A DNA stretch of 48,600 bases from Ruminococcaceae bacterium UBA7212 (GTDB lineage Bacteria > Bacillota > Clostridia > Oscillospirales > Acutalibacteraceae): contig DKUE01000036.1 in the NCBI GenBank assembly GCA_002490525.1, positions 16,170 to 64,769 on the forward strand. The letters run 5' to 3'. The notes beneath the pieces are model-generated. The model did not search any database, had not been told where the DNA came from, and saw nothing but the letters and a program-made list of their open reading frames with translations. Positions within the stretch are counted from its first letter, which is position 1; every line of letters begins with the position of its first letter. Position numbers and translations under genes: made by a program. Below are positions 8,670-15,160 of the stretch, in pieces.

Positions 8670-9123
8670 ATGAAAAAGCCTAAAATAACATCAGAATGGA
8701 AAACGCTGTTTAAACCGAGACTTTACGGCAGATATGTAAATGACCATACCTTGATTTATAACGGTCAGTGGCATTTGATTGGTATACAAGCAAAAAAGGG
8801 GTCCCGACACAGGAACGATATTTTGTATATGCGAACGGTAACAGCCTGAACAGCCGTTTTCGGGAACAGGCAAAGGTGATAGACTATGGTACGCTTGCGT
8901 GGGCACCGTGCGTCATTGTACATAACTCACTTTACTACATGTTCTACGGTCCGTCGCCTACAAAACTTGCTGTTTCATATGATTTCGGAGATTGGTTTGG
9001 GCAGGAAATACAGCTGAACGGAAATCCGCCTATGTCCTGTCACCGTGACCATTTTGTGCTGAAGACAGAGGAAAACAAATGGTTGATGTATGTCAGCGGC
9101 ATGAAAGACGGTAAAAGTTCCAT
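8670..9123 (+). pseudogene. Decayed family GH43/GH32-like glycosidase fragment
   Basis: An AGAGGAA ribosome site and ATG at 8670 open a frame that reads ...LIYNGQWHLIGI and then loses the family sequence. The sequence resumes one frame away as KKGVPTQERYF...AWAPCVIVHNSLYYMFYGPSPTKLAVSYD...CHRDHFVLKTEENKWLMYVSG. A single missing base near 8786-8787 explains the break. The AWAP, YYMFYGPSPT and GNPP..CHRDH motifs are typical of five-bladed beta-propeller glycosidases related to GH43/GH32 or beta-fructosidase-like proteins. Family similarity stops at about 9123, where a MITE-like repeat begins, so the C-terminal half is missing. It is frameshifted and truncated, and surely not functional as a glycosidase. 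Confidence 0.75.
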
Positions 9124-9209
9124 TGTCATTCTGCGCCACAGGCGTAGAATCGCACATGGCAAAAAGCGAATTTGTTCTGAAGGAGATTCTTCTCTCGCTC
9201 AGAATGACA
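9124..9209. mobile_element. MITE-like palindromic element, 86 bp
   Basis: The ends are a perfect 10-base inverted repeat: TGTCATTCTG at 9124-9133 and CAGAATGACA at 9200-9209. Symmetry continues imperfectly inward, with GAATC in the left arm and its complement GATTC in the right arm. The right end and its flank GATTTGTA recur at the window start (1-32). It encodes nothing. It sits exactly at the truncated end of a glycosidase pseudogene, so it may have inserted there or mark a deletion junction. From memory, short intergenic repeats with a GTCATTCTGAG core occur in many bacteria; I could not compare them here. Confidence 0.55.
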
Positions 9210-9250
9210 GATTTGTAGAGAACCATAGGGGCGAACTGTGTGTCAAGAGT

Positions 9251-9287
9251 ATGATAGTATACAACCAGTGTAAGATGATAGTATACA
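9251..9287. repeat. Tandem 13-base direct repeat, operator-like
   Basis: ATGATAGTATACA occurs at 9251-9263 and again at 9275-9287, a 24-base period, with GTGT-AAG-like words before each copy. Each copy contains the palindrome GTATAC. Two helical turns plus a few bases separate them, so they could be paired protein sites. No gene directly downstream on the plus strand would explain this. Confidence 0.4.
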
Positions 9288-9327
9288 GATTCACTCTGTT
9301 TAGAAAAATATATTACACAAAAACCAC

Positions 9328-9357
9328 CCGCGGGCAGATTTCTCCGCCCGCGGGCAT
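9328..9357. terminator. Bidirectional rho-independent terminator
   Basis: A nine-base stem, CCCGCGGGC pairing with GCCCGCGGG around a ten-base loop, is followed by ATTTTT on the plus strand and by TGGTTTTTG on the minus strand. On the minus strand it lies about 25 bases after the stop of the Cys-rich small protein, so it most likely ends that transcript. Confidence 0.85.
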
Positions 9358-9375
9358 TTTTAACGACCGAAAGGG

Positions 9376-9534
9376 TTAGCAGCCACAGCCGCAACCGCAG
9401 TCACAGTCGCAGTCACGGTCGCGACGTCTGCATTCACAGCCGCAACCGCAGCCGTTGTTATCCGCTGTGAGCAGGATGATGATAATAACAAGGATCAAAA
9501 GACCGTTGTTGCCGAAACCACCGCAGAAGTTCAT
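9376..9534 (-). CDS. Small Cys/Gly-rich membrane peptide, 52 residues
   Basis: The frame starts at an ATG (9534) placed seven bases after a very strong AAGGAGGA ribosome site and ends at a TAA before a good terminator. The product begins MNFCGGFGNN, then has one hydrophobic helix (LLILVIIIILL, about residues 12-22), then a tail of alternating Cys-Gly, Cys-Arg/Asp and Cys-Asp pairs, with 12 cysteines in all. The layout of Gly-rich head, Ile/Leu helix and Cys/Gly tail is like the short YjcZ-type proteins linked to sporulation in Bacilli and Clostridia, but homology cannot be proven at this length. The tail is written in short repeated DNA words (GCAACCGCAG and similar), so its length may vary between strains. 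Function unknown; spore coat, metal binding or membrane roles are possible. Confidence 0.8.
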   Translation of the reverse strand: MNFCGGFGNNGLLILVIIIILLTADNNGCGCGCECRRRDRDCDCDCGCGCGC

Positions 9535-9636
9535 TCTTGTTCCTCCTTTCTACGAGGCGTCGTGAAAGCTGTCGGCGAAGTGTTTTTTTACTTGCCGCAC
9601 TTTCACTACCATACTATGCGAAGCACAAAAAACGGT

Positions 9637-9665
9637 TCATAAAATCCTATGTTTTTGCATACACT
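9637..9665 (+). promoter_or_regulatory. Candidate sporulation sigma-E-type promoter
   Basis: CATACACT at 9658-9665 fits the -10 consensus of the mother-cell factor sigma-E (CATACAMT), and TCATAAA at 9637-9643 lies 14 bases upstream, where a -35 of the KMATATT type is expected. It is 30 bases before the start of the acidic protein at 9696. The same bases could serve as a weak sigma-A -10. Confidence 0.3.
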
Positions 9666-9695
9666 ATAGGAAATAAAAGCAAGGGAGCGTTACAC

Positions 9696-9869
9696 ATGCA
9701 GGAAGAATACAGAACTGACCGTTTACCCGATTATGAAGAGGAAGCCGAATTCGGCGAAGAGGAATGGCTGCCTGACGATTTACTGGAAGCAAATTTGCCT
9801 TATCAAATCGGAAAAAATCATGAAAACGAGAGAAATTCAGAGGATTTCGAAGAAAATGACGGATTTTAG
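9696..9869 (+). CDS. Small acidic protein of unknown function, 57 residues
   Basis: The ATG at 9696 follows an AAGGGAG site by eight bases, the best start; the frame stays open back to 9537 without a ribosome site. The product is very rich in Glu and Asp (for example DYEEEAEFGEEEW), has no cysteine, no membrane helix and no motif I recognise, and is probably disordered. It lies 27 bases before the inverted CtsR sites of the ctsR promoter and is transcribed in the same direction, but no terminator is visible between them. I do not know its function. Confidence 0.6.
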   Translation: MQEEYRTDRLPDYEEEAEFGEEEWLPDDLLEANLPYQIGKNHENERNSEDFEENDGF

Positions 9870-9896
9870 AGAAAAATCCGTCTGTGCATTTTGTTT

Positions 9897-9920
9897 TTTG
9901 ACCTTTTTTGACCTTTGACT
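9897..9920 (+). promoter_or_regulatory. CtsR operator, upstream site
   Basis: Read on the minus strand, this is GGTCAAA-AAA-GGTCAAA, the exact tandem heptad with a three-base spacer recognised by CtsR, preceded by one more AGTCAAA heptad. On the plus strand the heptads are TTTGACC at 9897-9903 and 9907-9913 and TTTGACT at 9914-9920. The last overlaps the -35 box. Confidence 0.9.
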
Positions 9921-9942
9921 TTTGCGGGAATCGGATTATAAT
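9915..9942 (+). promoter_or_regulatory. Sigma-A promoter of the ctsR operon
   Basis: TTGACT at 9915-9920 and TATAAT at 9937-9942 with a 16-base spacer. It is bracketed by CtsR operators on both sides: the upstream site overlaps the -35 and the downstream site covers the transcription start region. Confidence 0.85.
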
Positions 9943-9955
9943 AAAAGACATAAAA

Positions 9956-9984
9956 GGTCAAAGATAGTCAAAGTCAAATTTGAC
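9956..9984 (+). promoter_or_regulatory. CtsR operator, downstream site
   Basis: GGTCAAA-GAT-AGTCAAA at 9956-9972 matches the CtsR consensus, followed directly by the palindrome GTCAAATTTGAC at 9973-9984, which adds a heptad in each direction. The ctsR start codon is 23 bases further on. Confidence 0.9.
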
Positions 9985-10007
9985 ATATAAAAAGGATATG
10001 TGATGCA

Positions 10008-10457
10008 ATGAATTTAAGCAAGGAAATTGCCGATTTGATTTTACAAATGCTCGGCGAAGAGGGCACTGCCGAAATTCGGCGCAATGATTTGGCAGAGCAG
10101 GTAGGCTGTGTGCCGAGTCAAATCAATTATGTGCTGTCTTCCCGATTTACGCCCGAGCACGGCTATATTGTTGAGAGTCGGCGCGGCGGCGGCGGGTATA
10201 TCAAAATCACCCGTGCATCTTATAATTACGAGGCACTGAAGATGCATTTAATCAATTCCATCGGCGCGGAAATCGATGAAAAAACCTGCCGTGCCAATTT
10301 GCAGAACCTTTGTGCGCGCGGACTGTTAAGTGAAAAAGAAGCGGCGATTATGTATGCCGCGCTTTCGGATAACGCCTACCGCGATGTGCCGCAGGATTTG
10401 CGCAACCGCTTACGGGCGGGCATATTTAAACAACAGCTATTGGCATCAATGAAATAA
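10008..10457 (+). CDS. ctsR: CtsR, repressor of class III heat-shock genes
   Basis: CtsR is a winged-helix dimer that represses clp genes and its own operon, and releases DNA on heat or protein-damage stress. The 149-residue protein has the N-terminal DNA-binding domain, with the HTH around NDLAEQVGCVPSQINYVLSS and the glycine-rich beta wing ESRRGGGGYIKI, the tip of which also senses heat. The C-terminal helical part (about 75-149) is the dimerisation and degradation domain. It is followed after 14 bases by mcsA. The operators at 9897-9984 imply autoregulation. Confidence 0.97.
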   Translation: MNLSKEIADLILQMLGEEGTAEIRRNDLAEQVGCVPSQINYVLSSRFTPEHGYIVESRRGGGGYIKITRASYNYEALKMHLINSIGAEIDEKTCRANLQNLCARGLLSEKEAAIMYAALSDNAYRDVPQDLRNRLRAGIFKQQLLASMK

Positions 10458-10471
10458 AGGAGTGTATTCAA

Positions 10472-10981
10472 ATGTTGTGTCAGAATTGTAAAAAGCATGA
10501 GGCGACCACGCACATTAAGCGTATCGTCAACGGTGAGTCCACAGAAGCGCATCTGTGTGCAGACTGCGCAAAAAGTCTCGGCTATGCCGATGCATTTTCG
10601 GATTTCGGCTTCGGTTTTTCCGATATGCTGAGTTCTTTCTTCGCACCCGCGGCGGTCGGCGCATTAAGCAACAGCGTACTGCGATGCGACAAATGCGGAT
10701 GCACGTTTAACGATATTGTCAAAAGCGGAAAGATCGGATGCAGTGATTGTTACGGAACCTTTTATGATAAGCTTCTGCCATCGATTGAACGCATCCACGG
10801 ACGTACTCGCCACGAGGGCAAAATCGCCAACGGCTCACCTGTACAGCAAGCACGCGGACGTATTGAAGAATTGCGCGAACAGCTGCAAAACGCTGTGAAT
10901 TTGCAGGATTATGAGACCGCCGCCACACTGCGTGACGAAATTAAGGCTTTGGAAAAAGAGGAGGGCAAAAACAATGGCTAA
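10472..10981 (+). CDS. mcsA: McsA, activator of the McsB arginine kinase
   Basis: McsA binds zinc through CXXC pairs and switches on McsB. In this 169-residue protein, four CXXC pairs are visible: CQNC at residues 3-6, CADC at about 29-32, CDKCGC in the middle and CSDC after it. A C-terminal UVR-type coiled segment (RIEELREQLQ...LRDEIKALEKE) provides protein contacts. An AAGGAG site precedes the ATG. Its last codons overlap the start of mcsB by eight bases, the usual coupling of this pair. Confidence 0.95.
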   Translation: MLCQNCKKHEATTHIKRIVNGESTEAHLCADCAKSLGYADAFSDFGFGFSDMLSSFFAPAAVGALSNSVLRCDKCGCTFNDIVKSGKIGCSDCYGTFYDKLLPSIERIHGRTRHEGKIANGSPVQQARGRIEELREQLQNAVNLQDYETAATLRDEIKALEKEEGKNNG

Positions 10982-11972
10982 ATGGTATCTCGGCGAGGGC
11001 GAGCAAAGCGATGTGGTTTTAAGCACCCGTATCCGCCTGGCGCGTAATTTGGCAGACTATCCCTTCCCTGCACGGCTTGACACCAAAAGCCGCGTTGCAG
11101 TAGATGAAATTGTACGCGATGCAGTGCCCGCCGCGGCAGGACTTCGGTACATTGAAATGAAAACACTGACACAGGCGCAAATTGTTTCTTTAGCGGAACG
11201 GCACCTCATCAGTCCCGAATTTGCATCTTCTGCCGACGGGCGCGCATTGTTGCTGTCGGACAGTGAAGAAATCAGTATAATGCTCAACGAAGAAGACCAC
11301 ATTCGCTTACAGGTGATGAAGCCTGGGCTTTCCCTTGCAGAGGCGTACGCCGAAGCGGACCGCCTGGACAGCGCCATTAACGAAAACGTTAAATTTGCAT
11401 TTGATGAGCGTTTGGGTTATTTAACGGAGTGTCCGACCAATCTCGGGACGGGCATGCGTGCGTCCGTTATGCTGCATCTGCCCGCACTGACCGCGCTCGG
11501 GCGCATGAATACGCTTGCGTCTACTGTCTCCAAGCTGGGACTGACGATTCGCGGTGCATACGGCGAGGGTTCGGCATCTATGGGTGACCTTTACCAGTTG
11601 AGCAATCAGGTGACACTCGGCATCACAGAAAAAGGTGCAATTGAAAACTTGAAAACAATTGTTTTGCAGCTGGCATCGCAGGAGCGTGCCGCGCGGACAG
11701 AGCTTTTGAAAAACGTAGAAACGGAAGATGCGGTTTACCGTGCATACGGTGTGCTGAAATCGGCAAGACTGTTAGGTACAAAGGAATTTATGCAGCTTGC
11801 GTCCCGCGTGCGTATGGGCGCGGTCGGCGGACTGCTGGGGATTGACCCGAAGCTGCTCAATGAACTGATGGTATCCATGCAGCCTGCCAGCCTCAATGCG
11901 CAGGCTGGCAAAATCTTAGATGCACGTGAACGTGATATTCTGCGTGCGAAAACGGTTCGGGAAAGGCTGTAA
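10974..11972 (+). CDS. mcsB: McsB, protein-arginine kinase
   Basis: McsB phosphorylates arginines of CtsR and of damaged proteins, marking them for ClpC-ClpP degradation. The protein has 332 residues from the ATG at 10974, preceded by GAGGAGG inside mcsA; the frame runs further upstream but those residues do not belong to the family. Phosphagen-kinase motifs are present: STRIRLARNL near the N-terminus, the CPTNLGTGMRASV active-site loop and RGAYGEGS. It lacks the N-terminal domain of creatine or arginine kinases, as is normal for McsB. Confidence 0.96.
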   Translation: MAKWYLGEGEQSDVVLSTRIRLARNLADYPFPARLDTKSRVAVDEIVRDAVPAAAGLRYIEMKTLTQAQIVSLAERHLISPEFASSADGRALLLSDSEEISIMLNEEDHIRLQVMKPGLSLAEAYAEADRLDSAINENVKFAFDERLGYLTECPTNLGTGMRASVMLHLPALTALGRMNTLASTVSKLGLTIRGAYGEGSASMGDLYQLSNQVTLGITEKGAIENLKTIVLQLASQERAARTELLKNVETEDAVYRAYGVLKSARLLGTKEFMQLASRVRMGAVGGLLGIDPKLLNELMVSMQPASLNAQAGKILDARERDILRAKTVRERL

Positions 11973-12008
11973 TCGCTTTTTCTCAGGCTATGAAAGGACG
12001 GATGAGAT

Positions 12009-14453
12009 ATGTTTAAATTTACCGGCTTTACGGAAAAAGCCAACAAATCTCTCAACAAAGCTGTACAAGCGGCTGAAAATCTGGGACACACCTATATCGG
12101 CAGTGAGCATTTACTGCTGGGGCTGCTGTCCGATACGGGCACGGTTGCGGGTTCGGTGCTGGCGGCGAATAAAGTCAGCTATGATCATGTGGAAAATTAC
12201 ATTAAGCAGACCGTCGGTGTAGGCGTGCCCACAAGCCTTGTGCCTGACGATTTTACTCCGCGCAGTAAAAATATTATTGAGACCGCTGTCTCTTTTTCAC
12301 GCGGTATGGGTCAGCAGCTTGTCGGCACGGAGCATGTTCTGCTCAGTATTGTGCGAGAACCGTCCTGCATGGCATCGCAAATTTTGATACAGTCCGGTGT
12401 TTCTTTGGAAGGTATTGTGAACGAAATTTCCAAAAATATCATGGGCAGTGCGATGCATGCGGCAAACGGCAAGGAAAACGCGGATGCAGATTCCACACTG
12501 GCACAATTCGGGCGTGATTTAACATGTCTTGCGCGTGACGGGAAAATTGACCCTGTTATCGGCAGGCAAAATGAAATTGAACGCGTGATTCAGATTTTAA
12601 GCCGCCGAACCAAGAACAATCCTTGTTTAATCGGTGAACCGGGTGTCGGTAAAACGGCGATTGCAGAAGGGTTGGCGCTGAAAATTGTTTCGGGTGAGGT
12701 TCCCGAAATGCTGAAAAATAAGCGTATTGTATCCCTCGATTTGACGGGTATGGTCGCGGGTACAAAATACCGCGGCGACTTTGAGGACCGTATCAAAAAG
12801 GTAATTGAAGAAGTCAAGTCGGCAGATGATATTATCTTGTTTATTGACGAGGTGCACACGCTCATCGGCGCGGGCAGTGCGGAGGGCGCGGTGGACGCCG
12901 CCAATATTTTAAAGCCCTCCTTGGCACGCGGCGAATTGCAGGTCATTGGTGCGACCACGATTGAAGAATACAGAAAGCATATTGAAAAAGATGCGGCGCT
13001 TGAGCGGCGTTTTCAGCCGATTACCGTCGGCGAGCCGTCTGAAGAAGAGGCGGTGGATATTCTAAGGGGTATCCGTGACAAATACGAGGCACACCATAAG
13101 GTAAAAATTACCGATGCGGCCATTATAGCGGCGGTGAAGCTGTCGGCGCGGTATATCGGCGACCGTTATTTGCCCGATAAGGCGATTGATTTGATTGACG
13201 AAGCGGCTTCCAGAGTAAGGCTGCAAACCTTTACAGCACCTCCCGAAATCAAAGCGTTGGAGGAACAGCAAAAACAGCTGGCGGCGGAGAAACAGTCTGC
13301 CGTAGGTGCGCAGGATTTCGAACGCGCGGCACAGCTGCGTGATGCAGAGAAAAATCTTACGGCGGAATTGGAATGTAAAAAGCAGGAATGGCTGCAGGCA
13401 ACGGGGCAAAGCCATGACGAGGTCGGCGAATCGGAGATTGCGCAGATTGTTGCCTCTTGGACGGGTATTCCCATTACGCAGCTGACCACGCAGGAAAGCG
13501 AACGTCTTTTGCATATGGAGGAAGAGCTACACGAGCGTATTGTTGGGCAGGAGGAGGCTGTCAAAGCGGTTTCCCGTGCCATTCGGCGCGGTAGAGTAGG
13601 CTTGAAGGACCCCAAAAAGCCGATTGGCTCGTTCATCTTCTTGGGACCTACGGGCGTGGGCAAAACCGAGCTTTGCAAGGCACTTGCCGCCGCGATGTTC
13701 GGGGATGAAAGCGCGATGATACGTTTGGATATGTCCGAATATATGGAAAAGCACACCGTGTCGCGTTTAGTCGGTTCGCCACCCGGCTATGTCGGTTATG
13801 ACGAGGGCGGTCAGCTGACGGAAAAGGTCAGAAGAAAACCGTATTCCGTCATTTTGTTCGATGAAATTGAAAAAGCACACCCTGATGTGTTTAATATGCT
13901 TTTGCAGATTTTGGATGACGGTATTTTGACCGACAGTCAAGGACGGCGTGTGGATTTTAAAAACTGTGTGATTATCATGACTTCAAACGTCGGTGCGAAG
14001 CTGATTACCGCAAAGCAGGCGGCGTTCGGATTTGCCGATACTTCCGAAGAACGGGAGCGCAACGATGAAAAAATCAAGGATGCGGTTATGGGCGAACTGC
14101 GCGGCACGTTCCGTCCCGAATTTTTAAACCGTGTGGATGATATCATTGTATTTAAACGGTTGACAAAATCGGAAATCCGTGAAATCGCCAAACGGCTGTT
14201 GGAGGATTTGCGCAAGCGTACAGCTGCACTGGATATTCAGGTGGAATTCTCCGACGGAGCGGTAGATAAAATTGCCGATGCCGGCTTCGATGAGGTCTAC
14301 GGCGCACGTCCCTTAAAACGTGCGATTCAAAGCAAAATCGAAGATGCGCTTTCCGAGGCGATGCTAAAGAGTGAAGTGACGGCGGGAAATGCATATGTCT
14401 GCACCTTTGACGAGAAGGCGGATGCATTTGCGTTCCGACAGAATATACAGTGA
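12009..14453 (+). CDS. clpC: ClpC, AAA+ unfoldase of the ClpCP protease
   Basis: ClpC unfolds substrates, including arginine-phosphorylated proteins, and passes them to ClpP. The 814-residue protein has the N-terminal double Clp-N repeat (about 1-145), a first ATPase module with Walker A GEPGVGKT at about 209-216 and Walker B LFIDEVHTL, a middle coiled domain with UVR-like sequence (AQDFERAAQLRDAEKNL) that docks adaptors such as McsB, and a second ATPase module with GPTGVGKTE at about 546-554. The C-terminal D2 small domain includes VYGARPLKRAIQ. It is the last gene of the CtsR operon and is followed by a strong terminator. Confidence 0.97.
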   Translation: MFKFTGFTEKANKSLNKAVQAAENLGHTYIGSEHLLLGLLSDTGTVAGSVLAANKVSYDHVENYIKQTVGVGVPTSLVPDDFTPRSKNIIETAVSFSRGMGQQLVGTEHVLLSIVREPSCMASQILIQSGVSLEGIVNEISKNIMGSAMHAANGKENADADSTLAQFGRDLTCLARDGKIDPVIGRQNEIERVIQILSRRTKNNPCLIGEPGVGKTAIAEGLALKIVSGEVPEMLKNKRIVSLDLTGMVAGTKYRGDFEDRIKKVIEEVKSADDIILFIDEVHTLIGAGSAEGAVDAANILKPSLARGELQVIGATTIEEYRKHIEKDAALERRFQPITVGEPSEEEAVDILRGIRDKYEAHHKVKITDAAIIAAVKLSARYIGDRYLPDKAIDLIDEAASRVRLQTFTAPPEIKALEEQQKQLAAEKQSAVGAQDFERAAQLRDAEKNLTAELECKKQEWLQATGQSHDEVGESEIAQIVASWTGIPITQLTTQESERLLHMEEELHERIVGQEEAVKAVSRAIRRGRVGLKDPKKPIGSFIFLGPTGVGKTELCKALAAAMFGDESAMIRLDMSEYMEKHTVSRLVGSPPGYVGYDEGGQLTEKVRRKPYSVILFDEIEKAHPDVFNMLLQILDDGILTDSQGRRVDFKNCVIIMTSNVGAKLITAKQAAFGFADTSEERERNDEKIKDAVMGELRGTFRPEFLNRVDDIIVFKRLTKSEIREIAKRLLEDLRKRTAALDIQVEFSDGAVDKIADAGFDEVYGARPLKRAIQSKIEDALSEAMLKSEVTAGNAYVCTFDEKADAFAFRQNIQ

Positions 14454-14470
14454 AGTGAATGCCCATTTGC

Positions 14471-14500
14471 AAGGGGGGCGCCGTATCGGCGTCCCCCTTT
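14471..14500 (+). terminator. Terminator of the ctsR-clpC operon
   Basis: A 13-pair stem (AAGGGGGGCGCCG with CGGCGTCCCCCTT, one G-T pair) around a TAT-type loop ends in CCCTTTATGTTTT. It lies 17 bases after the clpC stop and separates the heat-shock operon from the SOS-type unit that follows. Confidence 0.85.
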
Positions 14501-14591
14501 ATGTTTTATAAACAGGGTTGTCGTTCCGGCATAGCAAAGAGGCGCATACAGTGCAATGTAAAGAACAGAGCGGAATTCCGAAAACTTTCCC

Positions 14592-14619
14592 TTGACAAAT
14601 TTTCGAAAATTCTTATAAT
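14592..14619 (+). promoter_or_regulatory. Sigma-A promoter of the lysis cassette, with palindromic spacer
   Basis: A perfect TTGACA at 14592-14597 and a perfect TATAAT at 14614-14619 are spaced by 16 bases. The spacer is almost wholly a perfect 14-base palindrome, AATTTTCGAAAATT at 14598-14611, a possible second operator. With both boxes at consensus, transcription should be strong unless repressed. Confidence 0.9.
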
Positions 14620-14632
14620 AAAAACTGCAAAG

Positions 14633-14646
14633 CGAACAAATGTTCG
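14633..14646. promoter_or_regulatory. LexA (SOS) box
   Basis: CGAACAAATGTTCG fits the Gram-positive LexA/DinR consensus CGAACRNRYGTTCG at every position. It begins 14 bases after the -10 box, over the expected transcription start and first transcribed bases, an effective place for repression. It is the only site of this kind I noticed in the window. Confidence 0.88.
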
Positions 14647-14653
14647 AATAAGA

Positions 14654-14733
14654 CATCTATGCCGGAAAAAAACCGCCTGCATAGGTGTTGTTTTCATTTT
14701 TGCCGAAATTTTTAAATTTCCGATTTCGGCAAA
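14654..14733 (+). promoter_or_regulatory. Structured leader with two hairpins
   Basis: The first hairpin pairs 14654-14662 (CATCTATGC) with 14679-14687 (GCATAGGTG), nine pairs with one T-G, and is followed by a T-rich run, TTGTTTTCATTTTT, resembling an intrinsic terminator. The second pairs TTTGCCGAAAT at 14699-14709 with ATTTCGGCAAA at 14723-14733 and ends one base before the GGAAAGGAG ribosome site. The T-run of the first overlaps the left arm of the second, so the two may compete. An attenuation role is inference. Confidence 0.45.
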
Positions 14734-14749
14734 CGGAAAGGAGAATGCT

Positions 14750-15160
14750 ATGCAGTTTTTAGAACCCGAAGCACCGATTGTATTGTTAGAGGGAGAATAC
14801 CTTTATCTCACCAATCGGCTTGAACCCATGTCGGCGGCGGAACTGGACGGCGGTGCGGCGGCGCGTTTTGTGGTGCGACGAAAAGAGGATACCCTGCGCC
14901 GTTTGGTACAGTGCGTGCTGCAAACGGAGTTGAGTGCGGCAGAACGGAATATTGCCGAGCGGTTGCTTTTGCGGGGGGAGAGTGTGTCTGCCGTCGCACG
15001 CAGATGCGGCATGACACGCGGGCGTGTGCAAACGCTGTCTGAAAAAGCAGACAGTAAGCTGCGCGCCTATTTAAAATATCCGTTTTTGATGGACTTTAGT
15101 TTGGTCGACCCTGCCAAGCCCTTCTTAGAGACGGTAAAACAATACGGAGGTGTGCAATGA
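14750..15160 (+). CDS. Sigma-region-4-like HTH regulator at head of lysis cassette
   Basis: The 136-residue protein starts at an ATG after a GGAAAGGAG site; the frame stays open far upstream across the promoter, which is not coding. The N-terminal part (1-45) is unlike anything I recognise. Residues of about 48-105 look like sigma-70 region 4: a helix with TLRRLVQCVLQTELSAAERNIAERLL followed by the helix-turn-helix ESVSAVARRCGMTRGRVQTLSEKADSKLRAYL. No region 2 is present, so it is probably a phage-late-activator-like or RNA-polymerase-binding regulator rather than a full sigma factor. It is the first gene behind the LexA box and overlaps the next gene by ATGA, so it may amplify its own cassette. 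Confidence 0.65.
   Translation: MQFLEPEAPIVLLEGEYLYLTNRLEPMSAAELDGGAAARFVVRRKEDTLRRLVQCVLQTELSAAERNIAERLLLRGESVSAVARRCGMTRGRVQTLSEKADSKLRAYLKYPFLMDFSLVDPAKPFLETVKQYGGVQ

Noticed and set aside
9376..9470. Repeated CAACCGCAG-like words as a possible CRISPR or satellite array
   Set aside because: The words are short, without spacers, and are explained by Cys-Gly codons of the small peptide on the minus strand.
14459..14749. Upstream extension of the regulator frame to 14459
   Set aside because: It runs across the clpC terminator, the TTGACA/TATAAT promoter and the LexA box, and the ATG at 14750 has a perfect ribosome site.
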